Made by a program: the position numbers and the translations under genes
The notes under the pieces: model-generated
The model's database searches: none
Told to the model about the DNA's origin: nothing
Seen by the model: only the letters and a program-made list of their open reading frames with translations
Assembly (NCBI GenBank): GCA_028015205.1
Contig: CM051519.1
Span: 90,169,539-90,233,538, forward strand
Reading direction: 5' to 3'
DNA length: 64,000 bases
DNA from: Mytilisepta virgata
Taxonomy: Eukaryota > Mollusca > Bivalvia > Mytilida > Mytilidae
Shown: piece after piece, positions 22,863-55,872 of the stretch
Layout of the letters: every line of letters starts with the position of its first letter
Position numbering within the stretch: position 1 is the stretch's first letter

Positions 22863-23747
22863 TCAAATATGCACGAAAAATCACAAAATTAACAATTTTC
22901 GGGTAAATTAAAAACGTGTCAACTTCAATGTGCTCAATATATCTTGTTTAAATTTGAAACATAAATTGTTAAGATAAGTATCTTTAATGGCCAACTGCTA
23001 ATCAATGCTAAACATATAGCTTCAACACCTATTTTGTGTTTTAATTTAATGAAGTTTATGCTTTATCCAATGGAAAACGTCAAGTAAAAAGCCTAACTAT
23101 TGTCTTTATCATACAGTTTGTATGGAATTATACAAAAATATTTTATTTTTAATTTGTTTTATTCATAAATATACTGATTATCAACTTTAATGTCCACTCA
23201 AATTTTGAGTCGATTATTCTAATTGTCCACTGGTGTTCACTTCCCTCCAAAATCAGGAAATATCACAGTTCCACCCTGGCTATACTGTATGTTTCTATTA
23301 AAGGGGCTTAAATGCAGAAACTTAACCTAGTCATTCAAGCATGAAATGTAGGTCATAATGGAGAAATCTATTATATAATGTAAGAGGTTTATAGGATCGA
23401 GTATTATCGATATAACACCATGGATTGCTAGGATATGAAATTAAATGCAGGATCACTTGTGCGGTAAATGTAGGTCAAAGAGATCAAGATGTTATTAACC
23501 ATGTGCAGACAGACAGACGAATGAATGGACAAGAGTTAATCTGTATGCACAAACCACATTCCTGGACTGGGCATAACAATAGCCATTAATATTCTTTCAT
23601 CAACAAACTGGTAAATTAAAAATAAAAGAAACAAATATACTCAACATTTAAAATCACTTTATAACAAAAGTCACATCACATATATGTATTGTAATTCTGA
23701 TGGCATATAAATAGTTCTAACAAAACAAGATGAAAAGTTGTCTATAA
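22863..23747. other. PMPCB 3' flank with a dispersed repeat piece
   Basis: 23290-23580 (CATTCAAGCATGAAATGTAGGTCATAATGG, then ACGAATGAATGGACAAGAGTTAATCT and GGACTGGGCATAACAA, quoted in parts) is related to 30960-31265. The remainder is AT-rich; part is presumably the PMPCB 3' UTR. No clear minus-strand AATAAA was seen close to the stop. Confidence 0.45.
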
Positions 23748-45657
<21,910 letters not shown>

Positions 45658-46297
45658 GTTGGAGATTTCAGAAGAAATGGTCACATGCGGGTCAATTCGT
45701 ACCTCGCCAAGTCGTACCTTATTCTCAACTCGCACAAACTTTACACTCGTACCTATACAGTCAATGGCCACAAATGAGTTCCCACTTGGAAATTTTCCTA
45801 CATATTACATATAAAACCATATTTGTTCAAAATTTTGTCCTGAACGTATTTAAAAATCGTTCAAATCTGGGCTAAATTTGTCCAACAATGAACTCGGGCC
45901 ATGAGAGATACAAAAAACGGTAAAAAAAAATAGTGTGATTTGTTTATTTACCTCACCGTGACATCTATAAAAAGATCAGAAGAGAAAAATGCATCATTTT
46001 AAAATGACGTCTTCCTTTTTCTTCAGCAAAATAACAGAGCTTAATAAAAAATCAGATGATTCAAGTTTTTACTAAAATACTACATTTACATTCCAAAACT
46101 AAGGTACTTCAAATCATGTATTTTTTTTCTTTTTAAACACACTCAAAATAAAAACAAAACCTAAAGAAAATTAAATTCGTCACTTGAGATCTCTAACACA
46201 GCAAACAAATACTATAAACACACCGAATGTCCAGGGGGTGTACTCGGACAATTGTCTTGTACGTATGCTTTTACTAGTTTTTTGGGGTAGGGTGCGT

Positions 46298-46328
<31 letters not shown>

Positions 46329-46529
46329 GGGTAATTGATTTTTCTGGGACAAGCCTATGTACGGATGATTCAGAAAAGAAAGACCAAATGAAGGTGGCCA
46401 GTAATTGAAACATTACAACAGCAACAATGTCTGCGTCTGTATAAAGAGGATCAAAAAGGTCTGATTTGTGTAAATATTTTTTATGAATTATATTCATTTT
46501 GTTTTTTGTTTAATGTTGCCACCTTTGAG
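45658..46529. other. PMPCB 5' flank with a GT/G tract
   Basis: The putative promoter and 5' UTR of PMPCB (minus strand) begin here; no TATA box stands out. A (GT)n run joins a 20-base G run at about 46294-46331. Confidence 0.45.
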
Positions 46530-49500
46530 TAATTGGGTTATAAACAAATGCATGTGAATAGTTGACGGAACAAGTAAACCATCGAGGTAAGTAACTAAGG
46601 GTTCTTTCTGTCAGTCAGCCGTTTAAGATGAAGGAATAATTCTTGACAAAGGATGAAAATTTGTTTGCAAACTTTAAAACGAAGTCAACCTTTGATGATT
46701 TTTACGACTTTGTTCAGCTAAAAAGTACTATCGAAATCTGAGTGGTTATTCTTTTGAAAACGGACAAAAACTTGCATAACCACTACCAGTGGTAAGGGAT
46801 CTTTAAGATCATTTGCGATTTTACGACATATCTTACTGCAGTCTGACATTCATCTTACAAGAAAGACGGTTTATTAAATCAGAGTGAATTTCAGTTATTC
46901 TGAAGAAGAAAAAATCGTTTGTACAAAATGGGTATAAATTGAATGTCCCTCTGATAAGCCATGGAGTCATCGATCGCTACCACTGGTTAACAAGTTTTTG
47001 TCTATTTTAAAAGGAATTACCATTCAGATTTTAAAAATACTTTTTAAATATCGGCAAAGAATACCGAGACATGTATAACTAAACCCCCCCCCCAAAACAC
47101 CGTATAATAAACAAAACAAGAACAAGACAGCACAGAAATTAAAGCACTACCGATGTGAACTCCCATTAAAAACCGGGAGTGACATCAGGTGCTCCGGAAT
47201 GGTAAGCATGTCCTACTCTGTTAACGGCACCCGTCACATTGCCAGTGAAGTGTCAACTCTGGCGAAGTGTCAAGTCCGGTGAGGTGTCAACTGCAGAAGG
47301 ACGTGAAATCTAACTAAAGATATCTAGTCTCATACGCGAGATAAAAAATCAATTCGTGATGATGACCGTAAAACTTTTGGAGTGATGAAATTAACATAGA
47401 CTGAACATTACCCTGTCTTAGAAGTTTATGTGACAGCAATCTCTGCTGAGAAAGTCGCCGTATAAATCACATGCATGCGCGGCAGTAAGGTATCAACTGT
47501 GATATGTACACACCATAGACTGGAGACCTCGGTATGTTACTGCTAAGAAATGGGAAGTTCATGATCGGAAAATTAAAATCATCACGTTTGTCATAAAGTG
47601 TTGATTTCAACCGTCCATTATTATCTATGAAGAAGTACAAATCTAGATATGACACAGAAATTGGTGTGTCTGTGGTCTCTTTAATTTCAAATTCACTGGG
47701 ATATATGAGGCGTAGGTAATCCTTAAAGTAAGGATTATTAAATGACAAAACATCATCTATATAGCGTGAACTAACATTAAAGGACTGGGCTAGTTTCTTT
47801 TCTTTCCGACTCTGTAGCCCCTGTAAAAATTTAGCTTCATATGAAAACAAGAACAGATCGACCAAAAGCGGCGCACAGTTTGTCCCCATTGGGATGCCAA
47901 ACGTTTGTTGAAAAACATGTCCTCCAAACTCAACAATGATGTTGTAGATTCGAAATTCCAGCATGTAGACAACATCAGTCTCAGAGTACTTTTTGTTACA
48001 GTCAGTGTGTTTTTGACAAAGTTAACCTTGTCCTTACCTAATACCAGATACGTGTGTCTTGTACCGTGTCTAGTGCAAAAACATTGGTGAATTAGCTCAC
48101 GAACAGCAGATTTTAATTTATCATATGGGAGGGTTGTATACAGTGTAGAAGTGTTTATGCTATTACACTAGGTAAGGTCACTATAGAAGCGAGATACCCC
48201 TGTAAATCTTTATTTTTTTTTTTGTAAAATCCACATCTGATTCACACCACTAGTTGAGTAGGCCTTATCACAGTAGCCCTTGAGACCATCCTTAATTGCT
48301 GTAAGTAAAGTAGAAAGGAGTTTTGAAAGGGGTTTAGTAGTCCATTTGACAGAGCCTGCTATGCATCTTTGTTTGTATGGACACTTGTAAAGTTTGGATA
48401 TCCAGTAAATGGAATGGAGGTTAAAATTGTCATCACTTACAGCAATACCAAAGGAAGATAGAACAGAAATATAATATTGATAATATCCTCCCTTGATATT
48501 GTAGTGTGTTTGCAAGTGGGGTTGCAAAGTGAATTGTCAATACCCATCTCCTTAATCAGACAATCAATGTATTCAAAAGTGTTTCGACGTCTGCCTTCTC
48601 TCTCTTCGCCCATTTTCTGGCATAGTCCTCAACTGCATCCATCAGTATTCTGATGTTGTGTTTCCAGTTGATAGGCTTGGGTTAACGATATTTGGGACCT
48701 TTTACAAGGATAGTTTTTAATTTAGTATTGTTGACGATGCTTAGGTCGCCATCAGGACTATAAGTGAATGGAGAAAAAGAGCAGGAGCTCTCAGGTGGTT
48801 TGGATTTAGTCATCAACTTTGAGGTCGCGCAATACCCTTTTGTGGTTGAAAATAGTGGTTGCAATTGGTTTGGTATATGTATAAAATATAAGTGGAACTG
48901 ACTGATCTTTTAAATAAGGTGGAACTTCAGATGTTACGATTTTGTTGTGCAAGATATTGCCAAGGTTTATGGCATCTAGGGCTTTGTTAGCAAAATTAAT
49001 TTGCAGGAATGAACGACGTTCTGGTTGATTACCAGAAGTGCTAACAGGCCTAAATCTGTGTTGGCAAACATCCAGCACAATGGCAATTATTTTATATTTA
49101 ACAGAGGTGTGGTCAGTAGCAGGTGTATCCAATCATGTTTTATAAAAGGAATGTAATTTTGAATGTGATGAATACGGAGAGGTTTGTTCATGTATGGAAG
49201 AAGGCCATCTATTGCAATGTCGTGCAAATTTGGGGAGGTGTAGTGTCGATGACCATGACTACATGGACAAGGGTGGCTTTCATTAAAAATATTCATCACA
49301 TTTAACTGTTTAAACAACGGCAAAGGCTAACAAAATTCACAACTTTTATGAGCTCAAACGCGAAACAAATATGTAAAAATCAACAGAATTTGACATCGTA
49401 TTACAATTTTCAAAGAGTTTATTTTTTGTCAAGAATTACTCTGATTCGTTAGTAGGTGAACAGAAAAGAAGACGTAATTACTTACCTCGATTATTTACTT

Positions 49501-49538
49501 GTTCCGTCAGCTATTCACATTTATTTGTAACCCAATTA
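46530..49538 (-). mobile_element. Decayed retroelement bounded by ~130-bp inverted repeats
   Basis: TAATTGGGTTATAAACAAATG, then GAATAGTTGACGGAACAAGT and ATCGAGGTAAGTAA at the left (46530-46665) return in reverse complement at 49410-49538 (quoted in parts). The inner ends share AATTCTTGACAAA. A reverse-transcriptase pseudogene fills the right two thirds on the minus strand. Inverted terminal repeats around a reverse transcriptase are known for some Penelope-like and DIRS-like elements. I found no target duplication, endonuclease or recombinase. Confidence 0.75.
47170..49330 (-). pseudogene. Broken reverse transcriptase gene
   Basis: Minus-strand pieces in order: FNESHPCPCSHG and LHDIAIDGLLPYMNKPLRIH (49320-49100); DLSIVNNTKLKTILVKGPKY (near 48750-48690); IYWISKLYKCPYKQRCIAGS and KPLSKLLSTLLTAIKDGLKGY (48527-48210); FGGHVFQQTFGIPMGTNCAP, SSRYIDDVLSF, DKRDDFNFPIMNFPFL and YGVYISQLIPYCRACM (47964-47467). 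Near 47200 GHAYHSGAPDVTPGF ends the frame. YIDD is the catalytic motif. Several frameshifts and stops separate the pieces. The IPMGTNCAPL box is unlike LTR elements; I lean to a Penelope-like or related clade. Confidence 0.75.
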
Positions 49539-49830
49539 AACAGATATAAAATACAGATTCGATGGAAGTTCTGGTTAAAGTACCTTGTTTTAGAATTTAG
49601 TGCAAGCATAACGTCAAAAAGCGGGTAAAGGATATGGATAGACACCGTGTAGGTGGTATATTTCTCCCAGGATATTGCTTAGGACATTCATCTTGTCTTA
49701 GGTGCATTCATTTTGAGGGGAAGTTTCAACATTTAATAAGAAAAATAAATAAATAAATAAGAGTATGGGTTGTGGCAGCTAGCAAGCTCCAGTGTAACAC
49801 AGTGACGATATTATAACATCGGTCTATATT
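49539..49830. other. Intergenic, short AAAT repeat only
   Basis: AT-rich, with (AAAT)n near 49743-49760. No gene was seen. Confidence 0.4.
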
Positions 49831-50783
49831 TATGGCACGCCGTTGTTATATTTATTCAATTTCGAGATATCTTATTTAGTTAAATAAGATATCTTATAAA
49901 CTAATTGAGATATCTTAATAATAAAATGAGATATCTCTATTAATTTATAAGATATCTTATTAACTATATAAGATATCTTATTAACTATATAAGATATCTT
50001 TTATATAGTTAATAATAGAGATATCTTATATACTTAATAAGATATCTTATAAACTAAATGAGATATCTTATTAACTAATAAAGATATCTTATAAACTTAA
50101 AGAGATATCTTATTAACTTATATAGATATCTTATTTAACTGGTTATAAAGATATCTTATTAAATATATAAGATATCTCTATTAGTTTATAAGATATCTTA
50201 TTAACTAATAGAGATATCTTATTAACTTATAGAGATATCTTATTAACTTATAGAGATATCTTATTTACTTTCAAATTAAATCAGATATCTGATTTATTAA
50301 ATAAGATATCTTATATATTAAATAAGATATCTCTATTAATTTATAAGATATCTTATTAACTATATAAGATATCTTTTATATAGTTAATAATAGAGATATC
50401 TTATTTACTTAATAAGATATCTTATAAATTAAATGAGATATCTTATTAACTAATAGAGACATCTTATAAACTTATAGAGACATCTTATTAACTTATAGAG
50501 ATATCTTATTAAATATATAAGATATTTCTATAAGTTAATAAGATATTTCTATTAGTTTATAAGATATCTAATAAAGTATGTGTTTAAACATATCTTTATA
50601 AAGAAGTAAGATATCTTGTTAACTAATAGAGATATCTTATTAACTTATAGAGATATCTTATTTACTTTCAAATTATATAAGATATCTTATAAAAATTAAA
50701 GATATCTTACTACTTAAAAAGATATCTTGTTAAATAAATAAGATATCTTGGAATTTAAATAAATATAAAAACGGCGTGTCGTA
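49831..50783. mobile_element. Palindrome-array TIR element, copy 1 (953 bp)
   Basis: The ends TATGGCACGCCGTTGTTATA and AAAACGGCGTGTCGTA are inverted repeats, flanked by a TATATT duplication (49825-49830, 50784-50789). Almost everything between is a chain of AGATATCT cores spaced about 18-21 bases, joined by TTATNAACTNATAG-type linkers, with orientation flipping along the array. There is no ORF. Confidence 0.9.
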
Positions 50784-50906
50784 TATATTCTACGCACGGT
50801 TTGTCATTGTGAATTAAGTGTGTTGTACGTTTTGTTCAATTGGTTGATATTTGCAATCGATTATCTTTTACTATCGGTTGATGTCAACCAACTTACTATC
50901 GATTAT

Positions 50907-51404
50907 TATGGCAAGCCGTTTTACTATTTATTCTAGCTTCAAGATATCTAATAAACTTTAAAAGATATCTCATATAATTTTCTTTATAAGATATCTTATA
51001 AATTAGATGAGATGTCTTATAAACTATATAAGATATCTTATAAAATATATGAGATATCTTATAAAGTATATAAGATATCTTATATAAAAAATATTCATAA
51101 GATATCTTATAAACTTTATAAGATATTTTATATACTTTATGAGATATCTTATATACTATATAAGATATCTTATAAAGTTTATAAGATATCTTATAAAAAC
51201 TAGATTATATAGATCTCATATAATTTTCTTTATAAGATATCTGATAAATTATATGAGATATCTTATAAACTATATGAGATATCTTATAAATTATATGAGA
51301 TATCTTATAAAATATATGAGATATCTTATAAACTTTATGAGATATCTTGTAAATTTTAGAAGATATCTTATAAAAACTAGATTATGTAAGATATCTTATA
51401 TATT
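50907..51404. mobile_element. Palindrome-array element, degenerate copy lacking a right end
   Basis: It starts TATGGCAAGCCGTTTTACTA, then TTCAAGATATC, matching the left end of the other two copies with changes. It then runs as AGATATCTTATAAANTATATG-like units to about 51404. No right TIR follows. A duplicated inner block (ATAAAAACTAGATTAT at about 51192 and 51370) suggests growth by segmental copying. Confidence 0.75.
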
Positions 51405-52250
51405 ACAAGTGTGCTTCAAACTTTTTATCGTATTTATTCATAACCAATTATATAATTGTTTATCTAGTTGAAGTCCTCATCCAACGGGATATCGACTATA
51501 ATCTATCATCAAAACATTTATATAATCCGATATAATTTGGATTACTATATATGATGCTAAAATAAAATCATGCAGACAAATATTGTTTCGCATTTCCTAG
51601 CCTTTAAGGACTTAGCAGAGTTGTATAGACATACACTTTAAAACACTATTTATAGCCAAAGTCAGTCGCTGAAGAATCGATTCCCAAAATTGGTGGATGA
51701 CACTGCTGCTGGACTGAAATCATAGAATGTATCACCAGTTCAGTCGTTAGTATTTCACTCTAGTGAAACTGATATACATGTATAACGTCAAAGTCAAAGA
51801 TTTTATTGATATAAAATCCAAAATCTGGATTGTCAACAACACACAAACAAAGAACAAACATTAATCATTACAAGCAATTTATGTACATAAAAAAGTAGTA
51901 TATATATATAATCTTGTATTTTTTCTTTCTATTTGACTAAGGAAGTACAGTTTTAAAGATAGTTTATAATATCTATATCATAATCTATTTATACACAATA
52001 TAATAATGGTTTAATATGTGATAAAATGCTGACATTTATGTTAAGTTTTTAAAGCTAGGGAGTATCTGTAATTGTTCATTGCTACGAGTTTGTCGATGGA
52101 TCTGCTAAAACCTGTTCTAGTATTTCGGCATTGCAATGAAATGATACTAAACACCCTGCTATATGTAAAGTTTTCTGTCTATCTGTTGGGAACTAAGGCG
52201 AAACCCTTTCAGTCATATGTTTTTCTTCAGATTGTTTTGGGCTTTAAGTT
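51405..52250. other. Intergenic, no gene recognised
   Basis: AT-rich with a short (TA)n near 51900. 51785-51880 (CAAAGTCAAAGATTTTATTG) has the look of a reversed retroelement tail but is not identified. Confidence 0.35.
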
Positions 52251-52382
52251 TTTGTACCGGTTCATTATGTATTTGTACCGGTTCATTGTGTATTTGTACC
52301 GGGTTCATTGTGTATTTTACCGGTTCATTGTGTATTTGTACCGGGTTCATTGTGTATTTTACCGGTTCATTGTGTATTTGAA
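52251..52382. repeat. Minisatellite, ~21-bp unit
   Basis: Six or seven copies of TTTGTACCGGTTCATTGTGTA or a variant, alternating GTACCGGG and TTACCGG forms. It creates repetitive peptides in several frames but no plausible gene. Confidence 0.85.
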
Positions 52383-52657
52383 TAAACTGTTTTACGTTTT
52401 GGTTGTTGTTTCGTCTGTTTACGTTTTGGCTTTGGGTGCTGCTAATAGGACATTTGTTGATTATTATATATGCGTGCAAACTGCGTCGAAACTGATATCA
52501 TCGTCCTACCTTGTCTGTAAGTTGTATATAAATTGTAGAAATTAACTATTAATTCTTGAACCATGGACACACCGATATTTCCGCTCCTTTACACTTGTCT
52601 CGGCTTGTTAACTACCTGTAGCTCATTGTTGAGACTATGCCCGGGGTGGAGTACGTG

Positions 52658-54510
52658 TATGGCACGCCGTTGTTATATTTATTCAATTTCGAGATATCTT
52701 ATTTAGTTAAATAAGATATCTTATAAACTAATAGAGATATCTTATAAATTAATAGAGATATCTTATAAATTGATATAGATATCTTATAAACTAATAGAGA
52801 TATCTTATAAATTAATAGAGATATCTTATAAACTAATAGAGATATCTTATAAACTTATAGAGATATCTTATTAACTTATAGAGATATCTTATTTAACTTG
52901 TTATAAAGATATCTTATTAAATATATAAGATATCTCTATAAGTTAATAACATATCTCTTTTAATTTATAAGATATCTTTTATATAGTTAATAATAGAGAT
53001 ATCTTATAAACTAATAGAGATATCTTATAAATTAATAAAGATATCTTATAAACTAATAGAGATATCTTATAAATTAATAAAGATATCTTATAAACTAATA
53101 GAGATATCTTATAAACTTATAGAGATATCTTATTAACTAATAGAGATATCTTATTAACTTATAGAGATATCTTATTTACTTTCAAATTAAATAAGATATC
53201 TTATAAAAATTAAAGATATCTTAATACTTAATAAGATATCTCTATTAGTTTATAAGATATCTCTATTAATTTATAAGATATCTTATTAACTAAGAGAGAT
53301 ATCTTATAAATTAATATAGATATCTTATAAATTAATAGAGATATCTTATAAATTAATAAAGATATCTTATAAACTAATAGAGATATCTTATAAACTTATA
53401 GAGATATCTTATTAACTAATAGAGATATCTTATTAATTTATAGAGATATATTATTTACTTTCAAATTATCTATTAGTTAATAAGATATCTCTATAAGTTT
53501 ATCAGATATCTCCATTAATTTATAAGATATCTCTATTAGTTCATAAGATATCTTATAAATAAATAGAGATATCTTATAAATTAATAGAGATATCTTATTA
53601 AATATATAAGATATCTCTATAAGTTAATAAGATATCTCTTTTAATTTATAAGATATCTTATTAACTATATAAGATATCTTTTATATAGTTAATAATAGAG
53701 ATATCTTATTTACTTGATAAGATATCTTATAAACTAATAGAGATATCTTATAAATTAATAGAGATATCTTATAAACTAATAGAGATATCTTATAAACTTA
53801 TAGAGATATTTTATTAACTAATAGAGATATCTTATTAATTTATAGAGATATATTATTTACTTTCAAATTATCTATTAGTTAATAAGATATCTCTATAAGT
53901 TTATAAGATATCTCTATTAATTTATAAGATATCTCTATTAATTTATAAGATATCTCTATTAGTTTATAAGATATCTTATAAATTAATAGAGATATCTTAT
54001 AAATTAATAGAGATATCTTATTAACTAATAGAGATATCTTATAAACTAATAGAGATATCTTATTAAGTATTAAGATATCTTTAATTTTTATAAGATATCT
54101 TATTTAATTTGAAAGTTAATAAGATATCTCTATAAGTTAATAAGATATCTCTATTAGTTAATAAGATATCTCTATAAGTTTATAAGATATCTCTATTAGT
54201 TTATAAGATATCTCTATTAGTTTATAAGATATCTCTATTATTAACTATATAAAAGATATCTTATATAGTTAATAAGATATCTTATAAATCAATAGAGATA
54301 TCTTATTAACTTATAGAGATATCTTATATATTTAATAAGATATCTTTATAACCAGTTAAATAAGATATCTCTATAAGTTAATAAGATATCTCTATAAGTT
54401 TATAAGATATCTCTATTAATTTATAAGATATCTCTATTAGTTTATAAGATATCTTATTTAACTAAATATGATATCTCGAAATTGAATAAATATAAAAACG
54501 GCGTGCCATA
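52658..54510. mobile_element. Palindrome-array TIR element, copy 2 (1853 bp)
   Basis: The ends TATGGCACGCCGTT and AACGGCGTGCCATA are exact inverted repeats, flanked by TACGTG duplicated at 52652-52657 and 54511-54516. The interior holds dozens of AGATATCT cores in TTATAAACTAATAG linkers. Long sub-blocks recur in both orientations, so the element is close to self-complementary at several scales. No coding sequence. Confidence 0.92.
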
Positions 54511-54516
54511 TACGTG

Positions 54517-55210
54517 TCCTAATAATCTGAGCAGAGGCCCTTCTTCGACAATAATTTTTACTCCATAAATATAGAACTTTGAAGATACCTCCAAAATACC
54601 TGTCAATAAGTATCCCCGCAAAAAAAACATCTTTTTTGTTTGTTAGACAAGGTATCTTTTATGTGAATTCTTAAAATCACTGCTTCTAAAATTCGGCCCA
54701 TAAGATACTTCCAAAAAATTATTAACGCCGCAAAAAACCTTAAATTTTTTTATCTCTGAAATTTTAACCCCCCCCCCCCCCCAAACAAAAAAAAAAGAAA
54801 CACTCCAAATTGTTAACCCCCAAAATAGGAAATTTGGAAAAAAATACCCTAAACTATTGTATTAGCCTACATACTGAAAAATTTTAAGCCCCCCCCCCCC
54901 CCCGATTGTGCTTTAAACAGTGCTTTATTTTGCATGTGCTTTGTGCATTTAGATACTAGATGTCTGCTTTTATCTAATATGTGCTGATAATTTTGCTTTT
55001 AACTACTTGTATATACGTTATTATATATCGGGCTTTGCTCCTATTTTGAATGTGCTTTGTATGTATAGATCTATATGTGCTGTCTGTATGTGTAGCTGAT
55101 GTTATTACATGTGTCTTATTGTCATTTTATATCAGTCGGTTAAAGAGCTCTAAAGAGCTCCTGTTCTATGGTATGTGTGTGTATGTAGCCCGACTTCAAA
55201 TAAAGATTTC
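54517..55210. other. Intergenic with C runs and a retroelement-like tail
   Basis: Two C runs (about 54769-54782 and 54890-54903). From about 54990, TTATATATCGGGCTTTGCTCC continues to TCAAATAAAGATTTC and a (TTAC)n repeat at 55210-55230, as seen at the 3' ends of some LINEs. Confidence 0.45.
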
Positions 55211-55483
55211 TTACTTACTTACTTACTTAAATACGAGAATAAAAATCTTGGAAATTCGAAACTGCAAAATACAAACCGTCTGAATTTTAATTAATTTTCA
55301 TGAAATTGACTTAGATTTTCAAAACTCAAATTTAGATAAATATTTTGATAGCATACAATTTTCAACAGAAGTACACCTTGATAAAGTAGTTACTAGTACG
55401 TATACGAGAAAGTTAAATGACAAATTGTAAATATTTACTGACGAGTCCAAGCTTTTGAAAACTATTTACTACAGACAAATTTC

Positions 55484-55625
55484 AAAAACAGACAAACCAT
55501 AAAATTTCGCATTAGTGACCATAGATTAGAAATAGAAACAGGTCGCTATAAAAATATACCTAGGGAACAAACAACATGTAAAAAATGTAATATAGTGGAA
55601 GACGAACACCATTATAAACTGTCGG
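55484..55625 (+). pseudogene. LINE reverse-transcriptase C-terminal fragment
   Basis: The reading KFRISDHRLEIETGRYKNIP.. then TCKKCNIVEDEHHYKL matches the C-terminal zinc-binding-like region (IETGRY..C..C....ED..H) at the end of many non-LTR retrotransposon ORFs. The polymerase core is not present as an open frame upstream. It is a fossil. Confidence 0.7.
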
Positions 55626-55772
55626 CTAAATGAACAACATTGAAATAAACTCTTTGAAACCATAAAAAAATGTATTTCCTGATTTTGAAAATGTGTCGGT
55701 CCTAGATAAACTGAAATATATTCTAACTCTTAACTCAACCCTTTTATCGGCTGTTTGTGCCTTTATTAAAAG

Positions 55773-55872
55773 TGGCCTCGGTGGTTCTCTCTGGGTACTC
55801 CACCCAAAAAAACTGGCCACCGCGAAATAGCTAAATGTGCTGAAAACGGCGTATAACCCAACTAAACAGACA
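55773..55872 (+). mobile_element. SINE fragment with deleted head
   Basis: TGGCCTCGGTGG joins directly to TTCTCTCTGGGTACTCC, then AACTGGCCACCGCGAAATAG, GAAAACGGCGTATAACCCAA and CTAAACAGACAAACACC (quoted in parts). The order is that of the 7748 SINE, with most of the tRNA-like head missing. Confidence 0.75.

Noticed and set aside
46184..46408. Open frames across the GT/G tract
   Set aside because: Low-complexity translation (VCVCVGGGGGG) with no domain.
51012..51471. Coding frames KISYKLYKISY.. in the palindrome array
   Set aside because: They arise from translating the tandem repeat; no start context, splice signals or domain.
52072..52545. 157-codon open frame
   Set aside because: The middle is the 21-base minisatellite and the ends have no recognisable domain; the reverse strand is also open through the repeat.
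49864..54480. CRISPR-like array
   Set aside because: Regular spacing of AGATATCT looks array-like, but there are no unique spacers, the units are self-complementary, and the DNA is animal and bounded by TIRs.
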